This document shows positions 5,287 through 11,137 of a stretch of DNA of 58,521 nt, piece by piece; positions within the stretch are counted from its first letter, which is position 1, and every line of letters starts with the position of its first letter. Source of the stretch: a virus; the IMG/VR virus record IMGVR_UViG_3300049927_000079, positions 1-58,521 of that record; one strand, given 5' to 3'. The translations under genes were made by a program, and so were the position numbers. Under the pieces are notes generated by a model that searched no databases, was not told the DNA's origin, and was given only the letters and a program-made list of their open reading frames with translations.

Positions 5287-5517
5287 ATGGAGCTACTCAC
5301 GAAGCAGTTACGACACTACGCTGCGAAAGTTCTACAGGCCGCCGATTTGCTGGACGACTTGGGCGACCTTGTGCCGACTACGATCCCCGAACTACCAACG
5401 ACCGGGAAACCAAAGCCAGCACGTAAGCCGATGTCTAAGGCTGCACGGCATAAGATCGCCGTTGCACAACGGAAACGATGGAAATTGTACAAAGGAGGCA
5501 AGGCGAAGGCAGCTTAG
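5287..5517 (+). CDS. Small basic protein with an RKRW C-terminal helix
   Basis: A 76-residue protein with a perfect GGAGG five bases before ATG. The N-terminal half is an amphipathic helix (L-L-T-K-Q-L-R-H-Y-A-A-K-V-L-Q-A-A-D-L-L), then a proline-rich linker, then M-S-K-A-A-R-H-K-I-A-V-A-Q-R-K-R-W-K (about 49-66). That last motif, S-x-A-x-R-x-K-I-A-x-A-Q-x-x-R-W, is very common at the C-terminus of small proteins in Acidobacteria and their phages and looks nucleic-acid binding. Function unknown. A stem-loop follows its stop codon. Confidence 0.72.
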   Translation: MELLTKQLRHYAAKVLQAADLLDDLGDLVPTTIPELPTTGKPKPARKPMSKAARHKIAVAQRKRWKLYKGGKAKAA

Positions 5518-5528
5518 TCCTGCTAGTT

Positions 5529-5550
5529 GGCCAGCGTCGGAGCGCTGGCC
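5529..5550 (+). other. 8-bp stem-loop matching the one at 4849
   Basis: GGCCAGCG, loop TCGGAG, CGCTGGCC: a perfect 8-bp stem and 6-base loop beginning 12 bases after the TAG of the preceding gene. It shares loop form TCGSAG, stem length and position with 4849-4870. No T-run follows. Confidence 0.7.
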
Positions 5551-5585
5551 TGCAGTGAAGGAACTTTTGCTGGCAGGAGAATAGT

Positions 5586-5660
5586 ATGACGCCGCTCAAC
5601 GAACGACAGAGAAACGACTTAGATAACTGGGTTACCGAGCGCCGGGACCGCTTACGATGA
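5586..5660 (+). CDS. 24-residue coupled peptide
   Basis: ATG 5586 has AGGAG seven bases upstream, and its TGA overlaps the ATG of the zinc-ribbon gene (ATGA). The peptide is polar and charged (M-T-P-L-N-E-R-Q-R-N-D-L-D-N-W-V-T-E-R-R). The good ribosome site and overlap suggest it is translated, perhaps as a leader that couples translation of the downstream gene. Confidence 0.5.
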   Translation: MTPLNERQRNDLDNWVTERRDRLR

Positions 5661-5878
5661 TCGAAAACGTAACCGCCCACCGCTGTGTCTGTGAACAATG
5701 CGGCCACGAATGGAAAACTCTTTCGCGCGAGCCGCAACGCTGCCCGAACTGCCTCAAGCGTACCTGGCGCGGTAAAGTTGCGCGAGGACGACCGCGGAAG
5801 AGGACAGAGACGGTTAAGCAGGCGAAGGCGGTATCAGTTCCACTTACGATTCCGAAGCCAATGAGGAAACCATTGTGA
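5657..5878 (+). CDS. Zinc-ribbon protein with AT-hook-like tail
   Basis: A 73-residue protein. C-E-Q-C (about 12-15) and C-P-N-C (about 29-32) form a rubredoxin-type zinc ribbon, with W-K-T-L between. It is followed by R-G-R-P-R-K-R, an AT-hook-like minor-groove-binding motif, and a basic tail. It probably binds DNA, perhaps as a transcription accessory factor. It is coupled to both neighbours: its ATG overlaps the 24-residue peptide and its TGA overlaps the next GTG. Confidence 0.7.
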   Translation: MIENVTAHRCVCEQCGHEWKTLSREPQRCPNCLKRTWRGKVARGRPRKRTETVKQAKAVSVPLTIPKPMRKPL

Positions 5879-6255
5879 CGAACGACTGGAAAGATAATTT
5901 CAAAGGCTATGCCATGCGGACAAATTTCTGCATTGGACTGACTAGAACGCAGATGCAGTTTCTCTGTGCCGTGGCCGATGACGTGATGTGGGACCGCTGG
6001 AATTTTGGCAACGTCCACATTCCAGATAACTTCATCGCAGCAGAAACCGCACTCACGAAGCGCGGACTCATTCAGCGCAAGCCTGCCGGCAAACGCAAAC
6101 TCAAGCGCTGGCAGAACGTTTACGAACTCACCCACTTTTGCGAACTCACACCTGCCGGCGAACTGGTTGTGAAACTTTTGAAACTCACCGGCTTGTTTGT
6201 GCAATCCGACTTTGCTGCAGAGCGCAAGGTGGCCACGATGAGGAAACGACGATGA
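5875..6255 (+). CDS. Winged-helix-like (MarR-type fold) phage protein
   Basis: A 126-residue protein from GTG 5875 (GTGA overlap). F-C-I-G-L-T-R-T-Q-M-Q-F-L-C-A-V-A-D-D-V-M-W-D-R-W leads into I-A-A-E-T-A-L-T-K-R-G-L-I (recognition-helix region, about 53-66) and Y-E-L-T...L-T-P-A-G-E-L-V-V-K-L-L (a wing plus final helix), the order typical of MarR-like transcription factors. It may regulate early genes. The family recurs in phages without assigned function. A 10-codon coupled ORF follows. Confidence 0.66.
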   Translation: MTNDWKDNFKGYAMRTNFCIGLTRTQMQFLCAVADDVMWDRWNFGNVHIPDNFIAAETALTKRGLIQRKPAGKRKLKRWQNVYELTHFCELTPAGELVVKLLKLTGLFVQSDFAAERKVATMRKRR

Positions 6256-6284
6256 CGCCCGGATTCCGAGGAGACCAATTGTGA
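6252..6284 (+). CDS. 10-codon bridging ORF (low confidence)
   Basis: ATG 6252 overlaps the upstream stop (ATGA) and its own TGA overlaps the next GTG (GTGA). The ribosome site of the next gene (GAGGAG) lies inside it. It may only hand ribosomes between the two genes, or be coincidental. Confidence 0.25.
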   Translation: MTPGFRGDQL

Positions 6285-6466
6285 TTTTAACGCAAGGGCA
6301 GTTTGATAAGTTACGCTACTGGCAGCACGAGGCTGTACCTGGAGGCATCCTCTATGTGGACAGCATGGACTACTCGTATCCCTTTGCTGTCGTGATCCTG
6401 TTCAACCGCCAAGGGATGTCAGAATTAGCCGGCATCTTGCACAATGGCGAATTGGTTCGACCATGA
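6281..6466 (+). CDS. Hypothetical small protein
   Basis: A 61-residue protein from GTG 6281 with GAGGAG seven to eight bases upstream. It contains L-T-Q-G-Q-F-D-K-L-R-Y-W, then Y-P-F-A-V-V-I-L-F-N-R and a helix M-S-E-L-A-G-I-L. No metal site, signal peptide or transmembrane helix is clear. I do not recognise the family. Its TGA overlaps the ATG of the recombinase (ATGA), so it is co-translated with it. Confidence 0.6.
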   Translation: MILTQGQFDKLRYWQHEAVPGGILYVDSMDYSYPFAVVILFNRQGMSELAGILHNGELVRP

Positions 6467-7131
6467 CGCCAGCCGTCGCATACTACCGTTGCTCGGGCGT
6501 AGCAGCCGAGTTTGGCGACACCTTTGAGCGCCAGTCTGCTGCAGTCCACCAGTATGCCCAGGCCCACGACATCGAAATCGTGGACGAGTACCGAGACGCC
6601 GGCGTTCCAGGAAAGACCGAACTGCAGAACCGCCCTGGACTCGCAGCCTGCCTTGAACGAGTGGAGAATAACGGCGTCAAGCTGGTGCTGGTGGAGATCT
6701 CTGATCGATTGGCAAGGGACTCGATCGTGTCCGAGTTGATTATCCGCCAGTTCCAGAAAGCAGGCTGCAAGGTTATCTCTGCATCGGGCGGAGTGGACTT
6801 GACCGAAGGCGACGACTCGAATCCAACTGCGAAACTAATCCGGCAAATCTTGGCCTGCGTCGCAGAGTTTGACCGATGCGTTACAGTTCTGAAGTTGAGA
6901 GCCGCTAGGGAACGACAGCGAGCCAATGGTGGACGATGCGAAGGACGAAAAGGTTTTGGGCATCGACCAGGAGAATCAGAAACTTTTGGCTACATCATAA
7001 AAAGTTACGCCGAAGGAATGAGCCCCGCGGCCATTGCGAATAGCTTGGACGCTTTACGAATCCCGACCCGCATGGGAAAAAGATGGCACGCGGCAACGGT
7101 GAGCAAGATACTCAAACGAGTGGCAACGTAG
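6463..7131 (+). CDS. Small serine recombinase (resolvase/invertase family)
   Basis: A 222-residue protein. The N-terminal catalytic domain shows A-Y-Y-R-C-S (R9, candidate catalytic S11), F-E-R-Q (22-25), R-D-A-G, I-S-D-R-L-A-R-D (79-86) and E-F-D-R, all standard for serine recombinases. The C-terminus has a helix-turn-helix-like region with M-S-P-A-A-I-A-N-S-L and W-H-A-A-T-V-S-K-I-L-K-R. It would cut and religate DNA at short paired sites. As the last rightward gene of the early block it could resolve genome multimers, invert a segment or integrate the phage; I see no attachment site. It converges with, and overlaps by 20 bases, the nuclease gene at 7112. Confidence 0.88.
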   Translation: MTPAVAYYRCSGVAAEFGDTFERQSAAVHQYAQAHDIEIVDEYRDAGVPGKTELQNRPGLAACLERVENNGVKLVLVEISDRLARDSIVSELIIRQFQKAGCKVISASGGVDLTEGDDSNPTAKLIRQILACVAEFDRCVTVLKLRAARERQRANGGRCEGRKGFGHRPGESETFGYIIKSYAEGMSPAAIANSLDALRIPTRMGKRWHAATVSKILKRVAT

Positions 7132-7636
7132 ATCCTGCCGGCAGGAGCGGCTTCTTTTCCTTGCGCCGAATCTCTACCAGTCCCGCAACCGTGTTGGGGT
7201 AGAAGTGTGCGTCCTTGAACTGGTCCAGAGTTATCCACTCATCCCGGACTTCCCACCGTCCACCAGCGTAATCCTGCGACCACGACTGCAAAAGGATTCT
7301 GGCGCCCGAGAGCAGGACTAGCTTCGCTTCCATGCTGCCCAGGATCTTGTTGCGCCTAGTGGAGTGGTTGGCGCGACTGGTGGTCTGGACGAATACGACT
7401 GGATCTACGGAGAGTCCGGATTCCCGGAAGAAGGCGCGGGCGTGGGTTCTCGGATGGATTGCTACGATGTCGAACACGCTCCACAGGTCCACGGAAATCT
7501 CAATCATCGGAACATGGCCGCAGGCGCGGCAAGCGTGCTTCTTGCGATCCGGGAATCGCTTCTTGCCTTCGACGGTGCCGACCAAGTAACCGCGAGCGGT
7601 CAGGTTCTCGCGAGTGCGCTGCTGTGGTGTGCTCAT
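7112..7636 (-). CDS. PD-(D/E)XK-like nuclease, Q-x-T variant
   Basis: A 174-residue protein from ATG 7636, overlapping the HNH gene's stop (ATGA). It holds a possible metal pair C-R-A-C-G-H (about 36-41), then D-L-W-S-V-F-D-I-V-A-I and V-V-F-V-Q-T-T-S, followed by R-R-N-K-I-L and R-I-L-L-Q-S-W and G-G-R-W-E-V-R. The D...(Q)-x-T arrangement matches a family of small phage nucleases related to Holliday-junction resolvases and VRR-type enzymes, with glutamine replacing the usual glutamate. Next to an HNH protein and a methyltransferase, it may be a restriction-like or recombination nuclease. Confidence 0.62.
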   Translation of the reverse strand: MSTPQQRTRENLTARGYLVGTVEGKKRFPDRKKHACRACGHVPMIEISVDLWSVFDIVAIHPRTHARAFFRESGLSVDPVVFVQTTSRANHSTRRNKILGSMEAKLVLLSGARILLQSWSQDYAGGRWEVRDEWITLDQFKDAHFYPNTVAGLVEIRRKEKKPLLPAGSTLPLV

Positions 7637-7899
7637 TGTTGACCGTGTTCCTCTCGGTGGCACTTTCCGCATAGACCCTCGCAGGAATGTACCGTATCAT
7701 CCCGCTTGCTCCCGCCCATGCCGCGGCCGTTCTTGTGGTGCGTGTGGAAAGAATTATCGTAATCGAGTGGCGAGGTTAGCAATGTTCGACGGTGACACTG
7801 AGTACAGAGACCGTAGGACTGCTCGTGCAACTGGCTGCGGAAACGAGTGTAGTCCTTACCGGACAGGATCGTACGGCCATCCTTGGTGGTCTTAATCAT
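7633..7899 (-). CDS. HNH endonuclease
   Basis: An 88-residue protein with the HNH layout: L-C-T-Q-C (zinc pair), D-Y-D-N-S-F-H-T-H-H-K-N-G-R-G, then D-D-T...L-C-G-K-C-H-R-E-E-H (second zinc pair). These fold as a beta-beta-alpha-metal nuclease that nicks or cuts DNA. Small stand-alone HNH proteins in phages often assist packaging, but here it is coupled on both sides (ATGA) to a DNA methyltransferase and a second nuclease, which favours a restriction- or modification-linked role. It is far from the terminase genes. Confidence 0.82.
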   Translation of the reverse strand: MIKTTKDGRTILSGKDYTRFRSQLHEQSYGLCTQCHRRTLLTSPLDYDNSFHTHHKNGRGMGGSKRDDTVHSCEGLCGKCHREEHGQQ

Positions 7900-8747
7900 G
7901 GTTTGAAACAGCGCGCAATATGTTGAGCTAACGGAAACGGAATCTTGGCGATCTGAGCTGAGGCAGCCTTGCGCGCGAGCGAATTGCTGCTCGTGTACCT
8001 ATTGAGCGATCCACGTCCTGCCGCTTTTGCCTCTTTGTAGTTTCCGAACCAACTTCCCGTACCTTTGGCTGCTTCTGCTCGTTGTTCCATCACTTGCATC
8101 CGCCAATGCGGGCTGGTTTTCCCGTTCTTGCGAAATTCATTCCAGTCGTTGCCTGAAAGCTTCACGAAGTCCTTTTGGCCTTCAACTGTCCTGAGCGCAG
8201 CTTGTACGGCTGGCTCATCTTCGTGACCGTGGAAGCTCGGGGATGGGATGCCATACTTTTCTGGATAGTGAAAGTTTCTACCGGGCCGTTTCAGACTAAA
8301 CGTAATAGGCATCAGTGCCGGAACATCTCCCCATAGGTAGTACGACCCGAAGTGCCAACGCGCCTGCCCCACCCACTTCTGTGCGCCTCGCACATTTTCA
8401 ACGACCAGCGGAATGTGCCGCCCTGCGGCCTGGATAGCTTCCTGCTGAATCCGGAAGCACGATTCGAAAAGGGTGTTATTTGGCGGTGGGAGGGCTTTGG
8501 CACGACTCCAGGGCATCGCCCTGTAGGAATAGCCTTGACAGGGCGGACTGGCCACAATCACGGTGGCGTCCTTAAATTGCGAACCGCGTAAGGTGGTCAC
8601 ATCCTGCAGGACGAGTTGTGCGGGATAGCCTCCCGTCCCATAATCATGCCGTTCAATGTCGAAGCCGATCACGCGGTAACCCTCCGCCAAAAATCCCTCC
8701 GTCCAGCCACCGAGGCCGCAGTACAGATCAATCGCTAGAGGCTTCAT
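7896..8747 (-). CDS. C5-cytosine DNA methyltransferase
   Basis: A 283-residue protein from ATG 8747, which overlaps the upstream stop (ATGA). Motif I is D-L-Y-C-G-L-G-G (7-14, SAM binding), motif IV P-P-C-Q-G-Y-S with catalytic C70, motif VI E-N-V-R-G (117-121), and a late F-P-L-A-Q-H-I-A-R motif X-like end. It would transfer a methyl group from SAM to cytosine C5, probably protecting phage DNA from host restriction. At 283 residues it is short, so the target-recognition domain is small. No cognate specificity subunit is visible. Confidence 0.88.
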   Translation of the reverse strand: MKPLAIDLYCGLGGWTEGFLAEGYRVIGFDIERHDYGTGGYPAQLVLQDVTTLRGSQFKDATVIVASPPCQGYSYRAMPWSRAKALPPPNNTLFESCFRIQQEAIQAAGRHIPLVVENVRGAQKWVGQARWHFGSYYLWGDVPALMPITFSLKRPGRNFHYPEKYGIPSPSFHGHEDEPAVQAALRTVEGQKDFVKLSGNDWNEFRKNGKTSPHWRMQVMEQRAEAAKGTGSWFGNYKEAKAAGRGSLNRYTSSNSLARKAASAQIAKIPFPLAQHIARCFKP

Positions 8748-9322
8748 ACGTCCTGCTCGCTGCACAGCCACTCTATGAAGGTCTCTAGGCTTGCACCCTC
8801 ATCCGTCAAGAGATACGCCTCGTAAACCGCCTCCACGCGCTCCCACTGCGACGTGGTGAACTTTAGCCGCTTCTCTACGATACCCTCAATATGCTGGTCC
8901 GGGTGGTTGTCTCGAATAAACTCCCGCAGTTCCTTCGGTTTCTTGATAGCAACTGACTGAAGTTTGGGATTTTGTCTAACGGAAGACGAAACGCTGGCCA
9001 AGACCTTAGCGGACCCTAGGGGCATTTTAGACAACTCTTCGTGGGATATGTCCGGCGCCAGTTCTTTGTACCGGCCAACCACGATGTAGATGTACGACCT
9101 CGACATCGGAGCAGCGTCTAGGAGCCATTCGTGCCAGGTCTTGAACCCAAGGCGCAGATAGTCCTTGTCCCGCTCGACGTCTATGCAGGCTTTGGCGATT
9201 TCCGCCCAGTCTGCGAACTGGCGATCGAAGGCACGGACGTAGGCGTCGCGGGCTTCCGCACGGTCCTGGGGTGTGAGGCTGGTTTCAGTTCTGATTTCGG
9301 GACAATTGATGGTCGTACCCAT
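8744..9322 (-). CDS. Helical DNA-associated protein, unknown family
   Basis: A 192-residue protein from ATG 9322 with GGAG about nine bases upstream. The first third has L-T-P-Q-D-R-A-E-A-R-D-A-Y and G-F-K-T-W-H-E-W-L-L-D-A-A, followed by M-S-R-S-Y-I-Y-I-V-V-G-R-Y-K-E-L, which resembles the helix-turn-helix part of DUF3102/ParB-like regulators. The second half is E-L-R-E-F-I-R-D-N-H and a helical tail. A transcription or replication regulatory role is likely. Its 5' end overlaps by about 140 bases the tail of the helix-turn-helix ORF at 9181-9501. Confidence 0.55.
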   Translation of the reverse strand: MGTTINCPEIRTETSLTPQDRAEARDAYVRAFDRQFADWAEIAKACIDVERDKDYLRLGFKTWHEWLLDAAPMSRSYIYIVVGRYKELAPDISHEELSKMPLGSAKVLASVSSSVRQNPKLQSVAIKKPKELREFIRDNHPDQHIEGIVEKRLKFTTSQWERVEAVYEAYLLTDEGASLETFIEWLCSEQDV

Positions 9323-9501
9323 GTGTATTGCTCCAAGAAGAATGGTTTCCGCGAAGGACGGCCTTGACGCGCTCTCTGAACGTACTTTAGCCAGCGTTCT
9401 ACAGGTAAATGGTGGTGCTTGCGTTCCCACAGGGCAATCGAACACTCCGGGATGATGTAGCCCTGCAGCCGGAGCAGTTTGGACATTTCCGCGTCGGTCA
9501 T
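9181..9501 (-). CDS. Small helix-turn-helix-like protein with overlapping tail
   Basis: A 106-residue frame starting at ATG 9501, which overlaps the upstream stop (ATGA). The first 60 residues are well structured: M-T-D-A-E-M-S-K-L-L-R-L-Q-G-Y-I-I-P-E-C-S-I-A-L-W-E-R, then L-P-V-E-R-W-L-K-Y-V, resembling a phage Cro-like or adaptor HTH. The last 46 residues are Pro/Ser/Lys-rich and lie in the alternative frame of the next gene's first 140 bases. The tail may be disordered protein or an accident of where the next stop falls. Confidence 0.55.
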   Translation of the reverse strand: MTDAEMSKLLRLQGYIIPECSIALWERKHHHLPVERWLKYVQRARQGRPSRKPFFLEQYTWVRPSIVPKSELKPASHPRTVRKPATPTSVPSIASSQTGRKSPKPA

Positions 9502-9974
9502 GCCCGCCAAGCCGGAGCCTGTCCGCGCTTCTCGTCCAGGTCGTCGTATAAGGCATTTATTTCGCCGGCATTCAGCGGCCGATTGGGAAGCGAGTCGCGC
9601 ATGGACTGGTAGCGCTCCCACAGGTACAGGACATCGTTCTCCCCGTAACCACGTCCGTGACGATCTCTGCATTCCGAGTTACATCCTGGCCGGTACGCTT
9701 GCGGCGCTATCCAGGTTTTACAAAGGTCAATAATCTGACCAGGAACGGGAAAGAAAATGGCCAACTGCCGATGCTCCTCGAAGGCAAACTTAATTGCCTC
9801 CTCCGAGTAGCGGTTTAGGTCCATTCCCCAACGCTCGATCTCGCCGGGGCTCAACTCTTTCTGGGGGAAGGTTTCGAGTTGGATCTTGAGACAGTCCTCG
9901 ATTAGCTCTTGCTTGCTCAAAGGCGGAATGATTTCTCCGTGCCCTTTGCGTCTGCCCTGTTTCGATTGTGGCAT
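9498..9974 (-). CDS. Possible helicase-loader / replisome-type protein
   Basis: A 158-residue protein from ATG 9974 with GGAGAG upstream; a TTG at 9998 is an alternative. The central part reads I-E-R-W-G-M-D-L-N-R-Y-S-E-E-A-I-K-F-A-F-E-E-H-R-Q, then F-F-P-V-P-G-Q-I-I-D-L-C, reminiscent of the first domain of phage replication P/helicase-loader proteins, where a conserved FPP...F..LC motif occurs. A Cys/His-containing stretch C-N-S-E-C-R-D-R-H follows. Assignment to helicase loading is tentative. Its position beside a putative DNA-binding replication protein upstream supports it. Confidence 0.45.
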   Translation of the reverse strand: MPQSKQGRRKGHGEIIPPLSKQELIEDCLKIQLETFPQKELSPGEIERWGMDLNRYSEEAIKFAFEEHRQLAIFFPVPGQIIDLCKTWIAPQAYRPGCNSECRDRHGRGYGENDVLYLWERYQSMRDSLPNRPLNAGEINALYDDLDEKRGQAPAWRA

Positions 9975-10275
9975 TCGGGTCTCTCCGGAATCGGTCAAGG
10001 GGGGTAACCGAGTAGTCGTAAATTCTTGGGAGGAAACTTCGCGGGCGCTCGCCTGGAGTGATGCTGTCCGAGCAACCGTAGTTGTAAAGAAAAAGCCGGA
10101 AGTCTTGCAGCGTCAAATTTGGGTCCGCCTTTAGGACGCGAGTTAACTGATTTGATTCCGCGCCGTCCCAAGGACAATCCCTGCCCCACTTCCAGCGATA
10201 AAAAGCTTCGACGATCTTGCGGAACTCTGTGAAACGGTTGCTGATTCCTTCTGGAGGTGTCAAGGTGAATGTCAC
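9790..10275 (-). CDS. Putative replication-associated DNA-binding protein
   Basis: A 161-residue frame from ATG 10275. Residues 1-100 look globular: F-T-E-F-R-K-I-V-E-A-F-Y-R-W-K-W-G-R-D-C-P-W-D-G, then L-T-L-Q-D-F-R-L-F-L-Y-N-Y and S-F-L-P-R-I-Y-D-Y, similar in feel to phage replication initiator or loader partners. The last 60 residues are Arg/Asn/Pro-rich and overlap the next gene by 185 bases in another frame. Like the ORF at 9181 it has a long out-of-frame tail. Its ATG overlaps the stop of the DUF559-like gene. Confidence 0.5.
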   Translation of the reverse strand: MTFTLTPPEGISNRFTEFRKIVEAFYRWKWGRDCPWDGAESNQLTRVLKADPNLTLQDFRLFLYNYGCSDSITPGERPRSFLPRIYDYSVTPLDRFRRDPNATIETGQTQRARRNHSAFEQARANRGLSQDPTRNLPPERVEPRRDRALGNGPKPLLGGGN

Positions 10276-10577
10276 AGAGCCTCCACGATTTTCGTGATGA
10301 CCGCAGTTCGAGAATTTAAGACTTCATCGTTTGTAAAACGGAGTGTCCGGTATCCCTTATCGCGTAGCTGGCTATCGCGAGTCGCATCATGTGTATTACT
10401 AACTTTACGTCCCATTCGTTGAGCCCCCACTCGCACGCTGCGTTTGCGTGCGAGAACTCTTACCACGTTTCGGATAGCTACGAGCAACACCCCACCCTTC
10501 CTAATAGGTTCCCCTCCAAATTCGCTGGAAGCAACATACTCACTCTCCCTGAATTGCGCCCTTAAACCTCGCGGCAT
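10272..10577 (-). CDS. DUF559/Vsr-like nuclease remnant
   Basis: A 101-residue frame. The C-terminal 35 residues fit the end of DUF559 endonuclease-like proteins: T-R-D-S-Q-L-R-D-K-G-Y-R-T-L-R-F-T-N-D-E-V-L-N. The N-terminal half is basic and does not show the expected catalytic strand (V-D-F...E-x-D-G). Either this is a divergent basic DNA-binding protein that has kept only the tail of the fold, or a degraded gene. It is the first gene left of the divergent control region. Confidence 0.5.
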   Translation of the reverse strand: MPRGLRAQFRESEYVASSEFGGEPIRKGGVLLVAIRNVVRVLARKRSVRVGAQRMGRKVSNTHDATRDSQLRDKGYRTLRFTNDEVLNSRTAVITKIVEAL

Positions 10578-10796
10578 CTCATCCCGACGGATTCGGGGCA
10601 GAGCAAAGCCTAATACGCCTGCATCAATAGCAGGGGAGTCCTCTCGGAGTCGGTTTGGGAGCCGTAGAGCCGTGGGTGACGGGTTGCGACTATTGTGAGA
10701 ACGTACTTCTGCGCAGACAATGCCTTACCTTGATTGGTGATTTTTTGTCTGAGCTACCGCATCACACGCATGAGATGAGGTAGAGAGACGAACGGG

Positions 10797-10825
10797 AGAT
10801 TACGACCGTACAAGGAGTTTGTCAA
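10797..10825 (-). promoter_or_regulatory. Candidate leftward promoter
   Basis: On the minus strand TTGACA (10825-10820), a 17-base spacer, then TAATCT (10802-10797). It would drive the leftward methyltransferase/replication block. Its -35 lies 11 bases from the -35 of a rightward promoter. Confidence 0.5.
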
Positions 10826-10836
10826 CAGAGAAAAAC

Positions 10837-10865
10837 TTGACACTATTGTTGATTTCTGCAACTAT
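10837..10865 (+). promoter_or_regulatory. Candidate rightward promoter P1
   Basis: TTGACA (10837-10842), 17-base spacer, AACTAT (10860-10865). It is back-to-back with the leftward promoter, so a single bound regulator over the inverted TGTCAA/TTGACA pair could control both directions. Confidence 0.45.
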
Positions 10866-10948
10866 CTTTTTGCCCATCACACGCGCCAACGGTTCTATTG
10901 CCCTCGGACCCCAATCCGGGGGCGTTGGTTTTTGCACAGCTTTTCCAC

Positions 10949-10977
10949 TTGACACTTGCCGTATTCACCTGTACACA
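10949..10977 (+). promoter_or_regulatory. Candidate rightward promoter P2, possibly leaderless
   Basis: TTGACA (10949-10954), 17-base spacer, TACACA (10972-10977). The expected start site (about 10984) is only a few bases before the ATG at 10988, and no Shine-Dalgarno sequence precedes that ATG. The mRNA may be leaderless or nearly so. Confidence 0.45.
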
Positions 10978-10987
10978 ACTAGCACGC

Positions 10988-11137
10988 ATGGAAAAATATA
11001 CCGAAGCCTTTCCGGTGCGCGTTACTGCTCAGATGTACAAGGCAGTGAAGGCAGCAGCCGACCGAGAATATTTGAGCATTTCTCAGTTCATTCGCAAATT
11101 GATTCGCGACAACGTGATGAAAGACGACAAGAAATGA
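10988..11137 (+). CDS. Ribbon-helix-helix regulator
   Basis: A 49-residue protein from ATG 10988. The order is a strand E-A-F-P-V-R-V-T, helix 1 A-Q-M-Y-K-A-V-K-A-A-A-D-R-E, the turn Y-L-S-I-S, and helix 2 Q-F-I-R-K-L-I-R-D-N-V, a textbook Arc/CopG ribbon-helix-helix. It would bind operator DNA as a dimer of dimers. As the first gene after three promoter-like sequences it is a good candidate to control this divergent region. Its TGA overlaps the ATG of the J-domain gene. Confidence 0.78.
   Translation: MEKYTEAFPVRVTAQMYKAVKAAADREYLSISQFIRKLIRDNVMKDDKK

Larger units (their letters stand above)
10578..10987. promoter_or_regulatory. Divergent intergenic control region
   Basis: About 410 bases without a gene, between the leftward block (to 7112) and the rightward block (from 10988). 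It holds three promoter-like sequences (listed separately), a 10-bp direct repeat CATCACACGC (10760-10769 and 10875-10884), and a small hairpin CCCC/GGGG near 10911-10923. The right end (10726-10870) is AT-rich. Confidence 0.6.

Noticed and set aside
6463-7131. Integration site (attP) near the serine recombinase
   Set aside because: I could not find paired inverted core repeats flanking the gene, so no attachment site is called and temperate lifestyle is not claimed.
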